From contig CAWHMD010000009.1 in assembly GCA_963830385.1 (NCBI GenBank), forward strand, positions 372,001 to 436,000: 64,000 nt of DNA, read 5' to 3'. The notes under the pieces were generated by a model. It was not told where the DNA came from. It ran no database searches and worked only from the letters and a program-made list of their open reading frames with translations. A program made the position numbers and the translations under genes. Source of the DNA: Bog-532 sp963830385 (GTDB lineage: Bacteria; Actinomycetota; Actinomycetes; Streptosporangiales; Streptosporangiaceae). Positions 41,674-50,773 of the stretch are shown here, piece by piece. Within the stretch, counting starts at the first letter, position 1. Each line of letters begins with the position of its first letter.

Positions 41674-42231
41674 GTGGCCGACCAGACTGCTAGCCAGCCC
41701 GCCCCACCCCCGAGCTCCCTGGACGACCTGATCAAGAGCCACATCCGGGACGTGGCCGACTTCCCCGAGCCGGGTATCTCGTTCAAGGACATCACCCCGC
41801 TGCTGGGCGACGGCCCGGCCTTCGCCGCCGTCGTCGACGCGCTGGCGGCGGGCCACGGCCCGATCGACAAGGTGGCCGGGATCGAGGCCCGCGGCTTCAT
41901 CCTGGCGGCCCCGGTCGCCACCCGGCTCGGTTGCGGCTTCGTGCCCGTGCGCAAGGCGGGCAAGCTCCCGGCCCGCACCTACCGGGAGGACTACCAGCTC
42001 GAGTACGGCACGGCCACCATCGAGGTCCACACCGACGCCTTCGACCCGGGCGAGCGGGTGCTGATCGTGGACGACGTGCTCGCCACCGGCGGCACCGCCC
42101 TGGCCTCCGCCGACCTGGTCCGCCGGGCCGGCGCCGAGGTCACCGGCCTCGCCGTCCTGCTCGAGCTTTCCTTCCTCAACGGCCGGGTCAAGCTGGGCGA
42201 CATCCCGTTCACCGCCCTGCTCACGGTGTAA
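41674..42231 (+). CDS. apt: Adenine phosphoribosyltransferase
   Basis: A 185-residue type I phosphoribosyltransferase: IRDVADFPEPGISFKDITPLL, IEARGFILAAPVA, FVPVRKAGKLP and the PRPP-binding VLIVDDVLATGGTA near residues 129-142. It salvages adenine to AMP. It starts six bases after the secF stop with no clear ribosome site, so it is probably translated by coupling. The apt-rel order is standard in actinomycetes. Confidence 0.95.
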   Translation: MADQTASQPAPPPSSLDDLIKSHIRDVADFPEPGISFKDITPLLGDGPAFAAVVDALAAGHGPIDKVAGIEARGFILAAPVATRLGCGFVPVRKAGKLPARTYREDYQLEYGTATIEVHTDAFDPGERVLIVDDVLATGGTALASADLVRRAGAEVTGLAVLLELSFLNGRVKLGDIPFTALLTV

Positions 42232-42372
42232 TCCGGGGGGCGACCCCCACCACTCGCCAGACCGGCACTGTCTGGTACCAGGAGGTTGCATACAGTCCGA
42301 CCTCCGCAGGGCTGCCACCTTCGTAAACGCTCGCCGGTAGACTTAGTTAACGGCAAGCGGACAGGAGCGCGA

Positions 42373-44928
42373 GTGGCCAGTGAGGTGATATCAGCCAGCA
42401 CGACCGGAACCGGCTCCGCCCCGGCGGACGCGCCCGGCACACAAGCGCCGGATGACACCGCCGAGGTAGCTGAGGACGGTAACGTGCCCAGCCGGACCGT
42501 GCCCGAGACGGACGGCCCGGCCCCCGTGCCCGCCGATGACCAGACCAGCCAGGCCACCCATGCCGCACCTGCACCCACGCCTGCCGAGCCGAAGCCAGCC
42601 GAGCCCACGCCCGCCGAGCCCAAGGCGGCCGAGCCGAAGCGCCCCCGGGCCGCGTCGCCCGCGGCCGGTTCCGCCGCGCCCGCGTCCGGTGCGGGCGTCC
42701 GCCGCCGCCTGGCCCGGCTGGGAGCGCAGCGCGTGGCCACGGTGAACCCGGTCCTCGAGCCGCTGATCAAGACCGTGCGTGCCACCCACCCCAAGGCGGA
42801 CGTGCGGCTGATCGAGCGTTCCTACGACGTGGCCGCCTACTGGCACCGCAACCAGAAGCGCAAGAGCGGCGACCCCTACATCACCCACCCGCTCGCGGTG
42901 GCGACGATCCTCGCCGAGCTGGGCATGAACACCGACACGATCAGCGCGGCCCTGCTGCACGACACCGTCGAGGACACCCCGTACTCGCTGGCCGAGCTGC
43001 GCGGCGACTTCGGCGAGGACATCGCGGCCCTGGTCGACGGCGTGACCAAGCTCGACAAGGTCAAGTACGGCGACTCGGCCGAGGCCGAGACCGTCCGCAA
43101 GATGGTCGTGGCCATGTCCCGCGACATCCGGGTGCTGGTCATCAAGCTCGCCGACCGGCTGCACAACATGCGGACGCTGCGCTACCTGGCCCGGGAAAAG
43201 CAGGAGCGCAAGTCCCGGGAGACGCTGGAGATCTTCGCGCCGCTGGCCCACCGGCTCGGCATGAACACGATCAAGTGGGAGCTGGAGGACCTGGCCTTCG
43301 CGACCATGTACCCCAAGCGCTACGACGAGATCGCCCGGCTGGTGTCCGAGCGGTCCCCGCGCCGGGACGTGTTCCTGCAGGAGGTCATCGAGCACGTCTC
43401 CGGCGACCTGCGCGAGGCCAAGATCCGGTCCACGGTCACCGGCCGCCCCAAGCACTACTACTCGATCTACCAGAAGATGATCGCCCGCAACGTCGGGTTC
43501 GATGACATCTACGACCTGGTCGGCATCCGGGTCCTGGTCGACTCGGTCCGCGACTGCTACGCGGCGCTCGGCACCATCCACGCGCGGTGGAATCCGGTCC
43601 CCGGCCGGTTCAAGGACTACATCGCGATGCCGAAGTTCAACATGTACCAGTCACTGCACACCACGGTGATCGGTCCCGGCGGCAAGCCGGTTGAGCTGCA
43701 GATCCGTACCTGGGCGATGCACAAGCGGTCCGAGTACGGGGTGGCCGCGCACTGGAAGTACAAGGAAGAGTCGATCTTCGGCAACCGGGTCAAGCAGGAC
43801 GGCAGCAGCCCGGACATGGCCTGGCTGCGGCAGCTGGTGGACTGGCAGCGGGAGGCCACCGACCCGGCCGAGTTCCTCGAGTCGCTGCGGTTCGACCTGG
43901 CCGCCGCCGAGGTGTACGTGTTCACCCCGCGCGGCGAGGTGATCGCGCTGCCGCAGGGCGCCACCCCGGTCGACTTCGCCTACGCCATCCACACCGAGGT
44001 CGGGCACCGCACGATCGGCGCCCGGGTCAACGGCCGGCTGGTCGCGCTGGAGAGCACGCTCGACAACGGCGACACCGTCGAGATCTTCACCTCCAAGGCC
44101 CAGGAGGCCGGGCCGAGCCGGGACTGGCTGCAGTTCGTCAAGAGCGCCCGCGCCCGCAACAAGATCCGGCAGTGGTTCTCCAAGGAGCGCCGCGAGGCCG
44201 CCGCCGAGTCCGGCAAGGACTCGATCGCCCGCGCCATGCGCAAGCAGAACCTCCCGGTCCAGCGCCTGGCCACCGCCGACGCGCTGCTGTCGATCGCCCA
44301 CGACCTGCGCTACGCCGACCTGACCTCGCTCTACGCCGCGGTCGGGGAGGGACGGGTCAGCGCCCAGTCGGTGGTGGAAAGGCTGGTCCGCTCGCTCGGC
44401 GGTCTGGCCGGGGTCGAAGACGACATGGCCGAGGCGGCCTTGCCCACGACCGTCGAGGCCCGCCCGCACGCCGCCGGCGGGTCCGGGGTGGTGGTCGAGG
44501 GCTCGTCCGACGTGTGGGCCCGGCTTTCCAAATGCTGTACGCCGGTCCCCGGCGACGAGATCCGCGGCTTCGTGACCCACGGCAACGGTGTCTCCGTGCA
44601 CCGCACCGACTGCGTGAACTTCATCCACCTGGCCGAGACCCAGCCCGAGCGCCTGGTCGACGTGCACTGGGAGCCGACCGACGACTCGGTGTTCCTGGTC
44701 GCCATCCAGGTCGAGGCGCTCGACCGGACCCGGCTGCTGTCCGACGTGACCCGCGTCCTGTCCGACCAGCACGTCAACATCTTGTCCGCCTCGGTCACCA
44801 CCACCCGCGACCGCGTCGCCGTCAGCCGGTTCACCTTCGAGATGGGCGCCCCCAAGCACCTCGGCCACGTCCTCAAAGCCGTCCGCGCCATCGACGGCGT
44901 CTACGACGTCTACCGTGTTACGAATTAG
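42373..44928 (+). CDS. relA: Bifunctional (p)ppGpp synthetase/hydrolase Rel
   Basis: 851 residues from the GTG at 42373 with GGAG at seven bases. After a 110-residue Pro/Ala/Glu-rich disordered start comes an intact HD hydrolase (His196-Asp197 in LLHDTVEDTPY), the synthetase (YSIYQKMIARN, MYQSLHTTVIGPGGKPVE), a TGS domain (VYVFTPRGEVIALPQGATPVDF), a Cys-containing region (LSKCCTPVPGDEI) and a C-terminal ACT domain. Both catalytic halves look complete, so it should make and destroy the stringent alarmone. TAGACT at 42338 may be its -10 element, though no -35 is evident. Confidence 0.96.
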   Translation: MASEVISASTTGTGSAPADAPGTQAPDDTAEVAEDGNVPSRTVPETDGPAPVPADDQTSQATHAAPAPTPAEPKPAEPTPAEPKAAEPKRPRAASPAAGSAAPASGAGVRRRLARLGAQRVATVNPVLEPLIKTVRATHPKADVRLIERSYDVAAYWHRNQKRKSGDPYITHPLAVATILAELGMNTDTISAALLHDTVEDTPYSLAELRGDFGEDIAALVDGVTKLDKVKYGDSAEAETVRKMVVAMSRDIRVLVIKLADRLHNMRTLRYLAREKQERKSRETLEIFAPLAHRLGMNTIKWELEDLAFATMYPKRYDEIARLVSERSPRRDVFLQEVIEHVSGDLREAKIRSTVTGRPKHYYSIYQKMIARNVGFDDIYDLVGIRVLVDSVRDCYAALGTIHARWNPVPGRFKDYIAMPKFNMYQSLHTTVIGPGGKPVELQIRTWAMHKRSEYGVAAHWKYKEESIFGNRVKQDGSSPDMAWLRQLVDWQREATDPAEFLESLRFDLAAAEVYVFTPRGEVIALPQGATPVDFAYAIHTEVGHRTIGARVNGRLVALESTLDNGDTVEIFTSKAQEAGPSRDWLQFVKSARARNKIRQWFSKERREAAAESGKDSIARAMRKQNLPVQRLATADALLSIAHDLRYADLTSLYAAVGEGRVSAQSVVERLVRSLGGLAGVEDDMAEAALPTTVEARPHAAGGSGVVVEGSSDVWARLSKCCTPVPGDEIRGFVTHGNGVSVHRTDCVNFIHLAETQPERLVDVHWEPTDDSVFLVAIQVEALDRTRLLSDVTRVLSDQHVNILSASVTTTRDRVAVSRFTFEMGAPKHLGHVLKAVRAIDGVYDVYRVTN

Positions 44929-45111
44929 CCTGGCGGATTTTTCCCCGTGACCGGCCAGCACCGGCCGTACTTCGCTTCCCCCGCCAGCACCCGTCCCGCT
45001 CATCCCGCACCGCCGCCCGGCCTGCACCTTCCCGGACTCAGCGTGGTCCCCCCGCTTGCTGGATAATGGCGTTGAAATTACGATGCCGGCAGCGGACAGG
45101 ACGGTGTTTCC

Positions 45112-45615
45112 GTGGAGGGCTTCTGGGAGTCGTTCCGTCTTGACCCCCGCCAGTCCGGTAACGCGCCGATGCGTGCCTCGGACGCCGACCGGGAGGTCGT
45201 TCGCACCGTGCTCGCCGATGCGTACGCCGACGGGCGCCTCACCCGCGAGGAGTATGACGGGCGGCTGGGCACCCTGTACAACAGCCGGACCCTCGGCGAG
45301 TTGCCCGCTCTGGTCACCGACCTCGAGCCGCTCGACGGCCCCGCTACCGCGTCCGTCACACCTGCGGCCGTCCCGGAAACCGATCTGCGCACGCGCGGGG
45401 CCCGCAAGTGGCGCAAGGACGTGGAGGAGTCGTTCGTGGGCTTCCTCGTCCCCAGCGTCATCTGCGTGGTGATCTGGATCGCGGCCACCGGCGCAGGCTT
45501 CTTCTGGCCGGTGTTCCCGATGCTGTTTCTCGGGCTCAACCTCATCAGGACCGTCGCGCAGCGCGAATCGATCATCGACCGCGAGGTCCTCCGGCTGGAA
45601 GAGCAGGAAGAATAG
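45112..45615 (+). CDS. DUF1707 / 2TM domain protein
   Basis: 167 residues from a GTG. The N-terminal DUF1707 (SHOCT-like) domain reads RASDADREVVRTVLADAYAD, LTREEYDGRLGTLYNSRT, LPALVTDL. After a spacer, two helices follow (VGFLVPSVICVVIWIAATG and FFWPVFPMLFLGLNLI), then a charged end with EEQEE. Such proteins are small membrane proteins of unknown role, often near stress genes. A GCCCC / GGGGC hairpin just after it may end both this and the convergent transporter gene. Confidence 0.82.
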   Translation: MEGFWESFRLDPRQSGNAPMRASDADREVVRTVLADAYADGRLTREEYDGRLGTLYNSRTLGELPALVTDLEPLDGPATASVTPAAVPETDLRTRGARKWRKDVEESFVGFLVPSVICVVIWIAATGAGFFWPVFPMLFLGLNLIRTVAQRESIIDREVLRLEEQEE

Positions 45616-45658
45616 TGTTGGCCTAGCCCCTGGCCGCTGGGGCCCGGGCCTGGCTTCG

Positions 45659-46555
45659 CTAGCGCATGGTGGCGATGACGCCGCCGCCGATGCCGGCCAG
45701 CACGATGCCGGCCACCACGATGCGCGCCTGGCGGGTGCCCGGTTCGGGAACGCGGAACACCCAGATGCCCAGGCTGGCGTTCACCAGCAGGCTGAGCTGG
45801 GCGATGGTGAAGCCCGTGCCGGTGCCCACCCGGGCCACCAGGCCGAGCAGCGTGAGGTTGCCGATGCCGAACAGCACCCCGGCCCCGAGCAGCGCGCTGG
45901 AGGCGCGGCCGCGCACCCGGACCGGCTCGCCCGCCGGGAGCGCGAGGACGAGGCTGCCCGCCAGGATTCCGAGCGCGAGCGGGAAGTCGCTCACCTGGGC
46001 CGGCACCTTGGCCCACTGGGCCGGCACGAAGTAAGTCCCCCACAGCACCCCGGCCCCGGCCGCCCAGAGCAGGCCGGCCCGCGCCGAGCCGGCCGCCCGG
46101 CCACCCCCGGGCTCGTCCCGGGCACCAGCGATCAGCAGCACCCCCGCCACCACGGCCAGGAAGGCCAGGCCGAGGACGGCGAACCGGGCTCCCGAGAAGC
46201 CGTCCAGCTCACCGAACAGCAACGCACCCCAGACGAACGCGACCACGATGTTGAGTGGCGTCCAGGTCCCGGCCGCCCGGGCGAGCCCGATCCTCCTCGA
46301 CGCCTGGAAGACGCAGTAGTTGCCGCCCGCCCACACCACCCCGCCCGCCAGCGGCAGCCAGAAGTCCCGCCAGCCGAGCGTGAGATCGGCCCCGCTGACC
46401 AGCAGCGCTATCCCCGCGAAGACGACGTTGCCGACCGCTACGTAGAAGATGCGGGTGCGCTCGGGCGTCCCCGGCAGCAGCTGAGCCAGCGGGATCCAGG
46501 TGCCGAAGGCGGCCACCGTGACCACCGCGAGCAGCGCGGTCACGGCCGTACCCAC
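45659..46555 (-). CDS. GRP-type (RbsU/GlcU-like) sugar uptake protein
   Basis: About 298 residues with ten hydrophobic helices, as in the glucose/ribose porter group of the drug/metabolite transporter superfamily. Typical blocks are FGTWIPLAQ, VWAGGNYCVFQASRRIGLA, WTPLNIVVAFVWGALLFGE, and the second-half VGTGTGFTIAQLSLLVNASLGIWVF. The GTG at 46555 is the first reasonable start. A perfect inverted repeat lies 46 bases upstream, in the gap shared with the diverging secreted protein gene. The substrate is not known. Confidence 0.8.
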   Translation of the reverse strand: MGTAVTALLAVVTVAAFGTWIPLAQLLPGTPERTRIFYVAVGNVVFAGIALLVSGADLTLGWRDFWLPLAGGVVWAGGNYCVFQASRRIGLARAAGTWTPLNIVVAFVWGALLFGELDGFSGARFAVLGLAFLAVVAGVLLIAGARDEPGGGRAAGSARAGLLWAAGAGVLWGTYFVPAQWAKVPAQVSDFPLALGILAGSLVLALPAGEPVRVRGRASSALLGAGVLFGIGNLTLLGLVARVGTGTGFTIAQLSLLVNASLGIWVFRVPEPGTRQARIVVAGIVLAGIGGGVIATMR

Positions 46556-46600
46556 TTCCCGGCCACGTCCCCGGCCTCCACGTTGTCCACCGAACCAGCT

Positions 46601-46621
46601 TATCCTCGTATAGCGAGGATA
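46601..46621. promoter_or_regulatory. Perfect inverted repeat in a divergent promoter gap
   Basis: TATCCTCG and CGAGGATA are perfect 8-base arms around TATAG. The site sits between the diverging transporter (start 46555) and secreted protein (start 46704), in AT-rich surroundings. The form fits a homodimer operator. No regulator gene is adjacent. Confidence 0.6.
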
Positions 46622-46703
46622 TAAAAGGCGGCACAGAGCTGTCGGATCCTGGCCGATCATGATACAGAAAGGGGACAAACACGATCAGAAGGGTTTGGTT
46701 CTG

Positions 46704-47285
46704 GTGATAAAGCCTCTTGCGCGGCGTGTGGTAGCCGCCGTCGTGACCTCGGCCGCCGTCCTTGTGGCGGCCCCCGCTTACGCTTACGCTGCCCAGTCAG
46801 GCACCGCGCAGGTGACCGGTGCATCAACCAGCTCTTCACGAGCGGTCATCCGCGTCGTATCGCAGGCGCAGTTCGACCGGGACGCCGCCAGCGGTTTCCG
46901 CGCGGCGCTCGCATCCCCGGCCGCAGAGGCCGTGTGCGACCTCACCGTGAACAACCCGCACAAATCGACGGGTGCCAAGGGCAAGAACATCGTCCTCTAC
47001 AAGACCAGGGTGACCTGCAACTATCCCTTCCGGGCCCACGTGAACGGTGAACTTACGGCGGGGGTGCACATAGGCCCGAATCCCATCGTCGCCACGTCGA
47101 ACGGCCCGACGGCGAGTGGTGCCGCGGGTAAGGTCCTGACCTGGTACACGCCTGCGGAAGGCGCGGCGAAGCAGGTCACCTGCAAGCACGGAGCGTACTA
47201 TCAGGGCTACAGCACGGCCATTGTGACCACGGGGGCGGTAACTACGACTCACTCGAATTCGTCCAACCGGGTCACCGCTTGCTGA
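46704..47285 (+). CDS. Secreted four-cysteine protein, unrecognised
   Basis: About 193 residues from the GTG at 46704 (AAGGG upstream); an ATG at 46659 is possible but would put a polar extension before the signal. A signal peptide (MIKPLARRVVAAVVTSAAVLVAAPAYAYA) precedes a mature part of about 165 residues with four cysteines (EAVCDL, VTCNYP, VTCKHG and the final TAC), enough for two disulfides. The composition is Thr, Ser and Asn rich, and codon use is less GC-biased than the neighbours, which hints at later acquisition. I do not recognise the family. Confidence 0.75.
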   Translation: MIKPLARRVVAAVVTSAAVLVAAPAYAYAAQSGTAQVTGASTSSSRAVIRVVSQAQFDRDAASGFRAALASPAAEAVCDLTVNNPHKSTGAKGKNIVLYKTRVTCNYPFRAHVNGELTAGVHIGPNPIVATSNGPTASGAAGKVLTWYTPAEGAAKQVTCKHGAYYQGYSTAIVTTGAVTTTHSNSSNRVTAC

Positions 47286-47291
47286 GGCCGG

Positions 47292-47582
47292 ATGCAAGCT
47301 GACCTTGTCGACGAGCGCGACATCTCCTGGGAAGTAGACCAGCCCGAGTTCCGGGTCCTGCTCTACGATCCAGCCGTGGATCAGGCCACCCCGGCCACCA
47401 TGTTCTCCACTGCCATGTACCGGCTGACCGGCTGCTCGGTCAGCCAGGCGGTGGCCTGGGCGCGCGACCAGCGCAGCGGCGGCTTCGTCGTGTACGTGAT
47501 CGCCAGGTCCGATGACCGGATCGGCGCCATCCGCCTGGAGGGCGTAGATCCGTGGCAAGCCCAGGCCGCGTCGCCGGGTTAA
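47292..47582 (+). CDS. Small conserved-looking protein of unknown function
   Basis: A 96-residue protein, MQADLVDERDISWEVDQPEF onward, with a hydrophobic late strand (GGFVVYVIARS). It is soluble and lacks known motifs. GAGG lies six bases before the ATG. Short proteins with this opening occur in other actinomycetes, but I know no function. Its stop is shared with the convergent DUF349 gene: the palindrome GTTAAC supplies TAA on both strands. Confidence 0.65.
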   Translation: MQADLVDERDISWEVDQPEFRVLLYDPAVDQATPATMFSTAMYRLTGCSVSQAVAWARDQRSGGFVVYVIARSDDRIGAIRLEGVDPWQAQAASPG

Positions 47583-48817
47583 CCCGAGAACTCGGCCAGC
47601 GTGCGCTCGGCCTCTTCCAGCCAGGCGCGCCGGGCGTCCAGGGCTTCCTGGGCGTCGCGCTCGGCCTTGGCGTCGCCCTTCTCCCGGGCCTTGGCCAGCT
47701 GGCGCTCCAGCTGCTCGATGTTGGTGCGGAGCTGGGTGACGGTGCCCTCGGCGCGGGCGATCGCCTCGGGGTTGGACCGGCGCCATTGGTTGTCCTCGGC
47801 CTTGCGGACCGCGTCCTCGACCTTGCGCAGGCCACCTTCCAGGTGGTCGCGGGAGTCGCGGGGGATGCCGCCGATCTGCTCCCACTTCTCCTGGATATTA
47901 CGCAGTGCAGCCCGGGCCGCCCGCAGGTCGGTGATCGGCAGCAGCGCCTGCGCCTGCTCGAGCAGGGCTTCCTTGGCCACCGCGTGCTCGCGGAGCTCGG
48001 CTTCCTTTTCGGACAGTGCTTCTGTTCGGGCCGCGAAGAACTGGTCCTGGGCCGCCTTGAACCGGGCCCACAGCTCGTCTTCGGCCTCCCGGCTGGCCCG
48101 CCCGGCCGCCTTCCAGGCCCGCATCAGATCCCGGAAGGTCCCGGCCGTCGGGCCCCAGGCGGTCGAGGTGGACAGCGACTCGGCGTCCGCGACCAGCCGT
48201 TCCTTGCGGAGCCGGACCTCCTCGCGCTGTTCCTCCAGACCCGCGAAGTAGGCCTTGCGGCGCTTGGTGAACGAGTTGCGGGCGGCCGAGAGGCGCTTCC
48301 ACAGCACCGCCTCGACCGACCGCTCGGCGTGCGGGGCCGCCTTCCACTCCTCCAGCAGCTCGCGCATCCGCTCACCGCTGCTCTTCCAGTGGGTGGCCTC
48401 GGCCGCGATGTGCTCGGCCTCCTCCACGATGCGTTCCTTGATCTCGCGGGCGCCGCGCCGAGCCTGCTCGCGCTGGGCCTTGACCTCTTCGCGCTTGTGG
48501 CCGACCACCCCGGTCAGCTTGTCCAGCCGTGCGCACAGACCGTCCAGGTCGCCGAGCGCGCTCGCCTCGGTCACGGTCTTGCGCAGCCGTTCCACCGACG
48601 CCTGCGCCTGCGCGGGTGACAGGTCGGTCGAGTTCAGGCGCTGCTCCAGCAGGACGACCTCGGTCTCCAGCGACGCGTACTTCCGCTGGTAGAAGGCGAG
48701 CGCCTCCTCCGGGCTGCCCGCCTGCCACGAGCCGATCACTCGCTCGCCCTCGGCGGTGCGCACGTAGACCGTCCCGTCGGGGTCAACCCGGCCCCACGGA
48801 TGATTGGCGGTGGTCAC
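47579..48817 (-). CDS. DUF349 coiled-coil protein
   Basis: A 412-residue, almost fully helical, charged protein. A small N-terminal beta region (WGRVDPDGTVYVRTAEGERVIG) is followed by repeated DUF349 units with the pattern LW..F..A...F...R (VLWKRLSAARNSFTKRR, ELWARFKAAQDQFFAAR). Coiled coils follow to the end. Members are common between rel and the peptidyl-prolyl isomerase in actinomycetes; their role is not settled, though RNA or ribosome binding has been suggested for related proteins. Confidence 0.9.
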   Translation of the reverse strand: MTTANHPWGRVDPDGTVYVRTAEGERVIGSWQAGSPEEALAFYQRKYASLETEVVLLEQRLNSTDLSPAQAQASVERLRKTVTEASALGDLDGLCARLDKLTGVVGHKREEVKAQREQARRGAREIKERIVEEAEHIAAEATHWKSSGERMRELLEEWKAAPHAERSVEAVLWKRLSAARNSFTKRRKAYFAGLEEQREEVRLRKERLVADAESLSTSTAWGPTAGTFRDLMRAWKAAGRASREAEDELWARFKAAQDQFFAARTEALSEKEAELREHAVAKEALLEQAQALLPITDLRAARAALRNIQEKWEQIGGIPRDSRDHLEGGLRKVEDAVRKAEDNQWRRSNPEAIARAEGTVTQLRTNIEQLERQLAKAREKGDAKAERDAQEALDARRAWLEEAERTLAEFSG

Positions 48818-48907
48818 GGCGAACCTCCTGGTAGTGCTGGCCCGGCGCGAGATGAGAAAGTCAGGCTCTCTTTCCGGATCCCGAACCGTTCTGATCGCTA
48901 GTCTGCA

Positions 48908-49741
48908 TCACGTTTGCTTGATAGTGACGCTCTTGATGTCGACGCTTTCCTTCGGCGCACCGTCTCCGGTGCCATTGGAGTTGTTACTTCCCGCCTTGGC
49001 GATGGCTTGGATGACAGGCAGGCCCTGCACGACCGTGCCGAACGGCGTATAGCTGGGCGGCAATGTTGCCGAATCCTTGTAGACAAAGAAGAACTGGCTG
49101 CCGTTGCTGTTGGGCGCGGAAGTATGGGCCATAGCGACAGTTCCGGCGGTGTACTTCGCGCCCGTCAGGTTCTCGTTCGCGAACGCATAGCCCGGGCCGC
49201 CCGTACCGGTTCCGGTCGGGTCACCGCACTGCAGCACGTAGATGCCGCTGGTGGTGAGCCGGTGGCATTTGGTGTTGCTGAAGTAGCTCTGCTTGGCCAG
49301 TGACACGAACGAATTGACCGTGCAGGTGGCCTTGGCGTTGGCCAGGTCGATGACAATGTCGCCGCGATTGGTGGCGATCGTCGCCTGGTAGGACGCCTGG
49401 TAATCGGGCTTGGTGGCGGGCAGTTTCACCGTGCGGGCGGCGGTGCCGCTCTTGGTGTAGGTGCAACTGTGCGCGGGCTCGGAAACCGTCGCGGCCGAAT
49501 TCGTCGCGGACGCTTTCGGCGACGCTTTGGCCGACGCCGAGGCATCGGAAGAGGCCGATGAGCTGCTCCCGCCCGTGCCGAACAGGAAATACCCGCCGAC
49601 GCCCAGCGCTGCTACCACGCACACCACCCCGGTGGCTATCGCGCGGACCCGCGCTTTGTGAGTCTGCTGGACGCGACGCTGTTGCTGCCGTGCCAATCGC
49701 TCGCGGGCAAGCCTGCGCTGACGATCTTTCTTTCCCGCCAC
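48908..49741 (-). CDS. Membrane-anchored cyclophilin-type peptidyl-prolyl isomerase
   Basis: 277 residues from the GTG at 49741 (GGAGGAGG about ten bases upstream). A basic start (GKKDRQRRLARERLARQQQ) leads to one helix near 33-52 (VRAIATGVVCVVAALGVGGY), a Ser/Ala linker, and a cyclophilin domain with ATIATNRGDIVIDL, VNSFVSLAKQSYFSNTKCHRL, GTVAMAH, NGSQFFFVY and YTPFGTVVQGL. The domain should lie outside the membrane and assist folding. Four cysteines may form disulfides. Confidence 0.9.
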   Translation of the reverse strand: MAGKKDRQRRLARERLARQQQRRVQQTHKARVRAIATGVVCVVAALGVGGYFLFGTGGSSSSASSDASASAKASPKASATNSAATVSEPAHSCTYTKSGTAARTVKLPATKPDYQASYQATIATNRGDIVIDLANAKATCTVNSFVSLAKQSYFSNTKCHRLTTSGIYVLQCGDPTGTGTGGPGYAFANENLTGAKYTAGTVAMAHTSAPNSNGSQFFFVYKDSATLPPSYTPFGTVVQGLPVIQAIAKAGSNNSNGTGDGAPKESVDIKSVTIKQT

Positions 49742-50019
49742 CGGTCTGGTCCTCCTCCTAGATGCCGGCGGTCCCGCCATCTGGAATCTTCGCGAATCGT
49801 ACCTGGATAGACGTTTCTGCGGTACCGCCGTTATCGGTTCGCAGCCGTGCCACCAGGCTCGGTAGCCTGTACGGGTCACCTCTCGAGCCGGGCGGTCCCA
49901 TACGGGCCCGAAATGCCGCTGAACCGGTGGCATGCCGGATGCGCTGAAGACCGCATTGTCTCGGGCCAACCCGGCTCGTTCCGCCAAACTTGCCGAAGGT
50001 TGCATCAGAAAGGACGACT

Positions 50020-50727
50020 GTGCTTGTCACCGGGTTCCCTGCCGGGGCGTTCGCGGCGAACTGTTATGTCATCGCGCCCGCCGACGGTGAGGAATGCGTG
50101 ATCGTGGACCCGGGCCAGGACGCGCTCGGCGGGATCGAGGAGATCCTGACCGGGCACCGGCTCAAGCCAGTCGCCGCGCTGGCCACGCACGGGCACCTGG
50201 ACCACGTCTGGTCGATAGCGCCGCTGTGCGGGGCCAGGGACATCCCCGCCTACGTCCACCCGGACGACCGGGTGCTGCTGTCCGACCCGGCCCGCGGCCT
50301 GCCGCTCGGCGCCGGCCAGCAGCTGTTCGGCGGGCTCACGTTCACCGAGCCCGATGACGTGCGGGAGCTGACCGACGGCATGACGGTGACGCTGGCGGGT
50401 GTGGAATTCCGGGTCGACCACGCGCCCGGGCACACCCCCGGATCGGTGACGTTCCGGCTGCCCTCCGGTATCGCCGGCGTCGACGATCCGGCCGGCACCA
50501 TGTTGTCCGGTGACCTTTTGTTCGCCGGGTCGATCGGCCGGACCGACCTGCCCGGCGGCAACCACCAGGCCATGCTGGCCAGCCTGGCCCGGGTCTGCCT
50601 GCCGCTGCCCGATGAGACGATCGTGCTGTCCGGGCACGGTCCCGGCACCACGATCGGCGCCGAGCGGCGGACCAATCCATTCCTGACCGGGCTCGCGCCC
50701 GAACGCCGGCCGGCCCGGGGACTCTGA
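50020..50727 (+). CDS. Metallo-beta-lactamase-fold hydrolase (glyoxalase II-like)
   Basis: 235 residues from the GTG at 50020 with AAAGGA upstream. The metal site THGHLDHVWS, the later HAPGHTPGS, the bridging SGDLLFAGSIGRTDL and the final SGHGP are all intact. This is the short GloB-like hydrolase commonly found between the cyclophilin and hisS-aspS in actinomycetes. It probably hydrolyses a thioester or related metabolite. Here aspS follows directly and hisS is missing. Confidence 0.9.
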   Translation: MLVTGFPAGAFAANCYVIAPADGEECVIVDPGQDALGGIEEILTGHRLKPVAALATHGHLDHVWSIAPLCGARDIPAYVHPDDRVLLSDPARGLPLGAGQQLFGGLTFTEPDDVRELTDGMTVTLAGVEFRVDHAPGHTPGSVTFRLPSGIAGVDDPAGTMLSGDLLFAGSIGRTDLPGGNHQAMLASLARVCLPLPDETIVLSGHGPGTTIGAERRTNPFLTGLAPERRPARGL

Positions 50728-50773
50728 CCGGTCCCGACGTTTTCACTATGAAAATGCGAAAGCGAGAAGCTGA

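Noticed and set aside
44929..44985. Terminator after rel
   Set aside because: The GGCC-based stem is only about five bases and is typical of GC-rich background.
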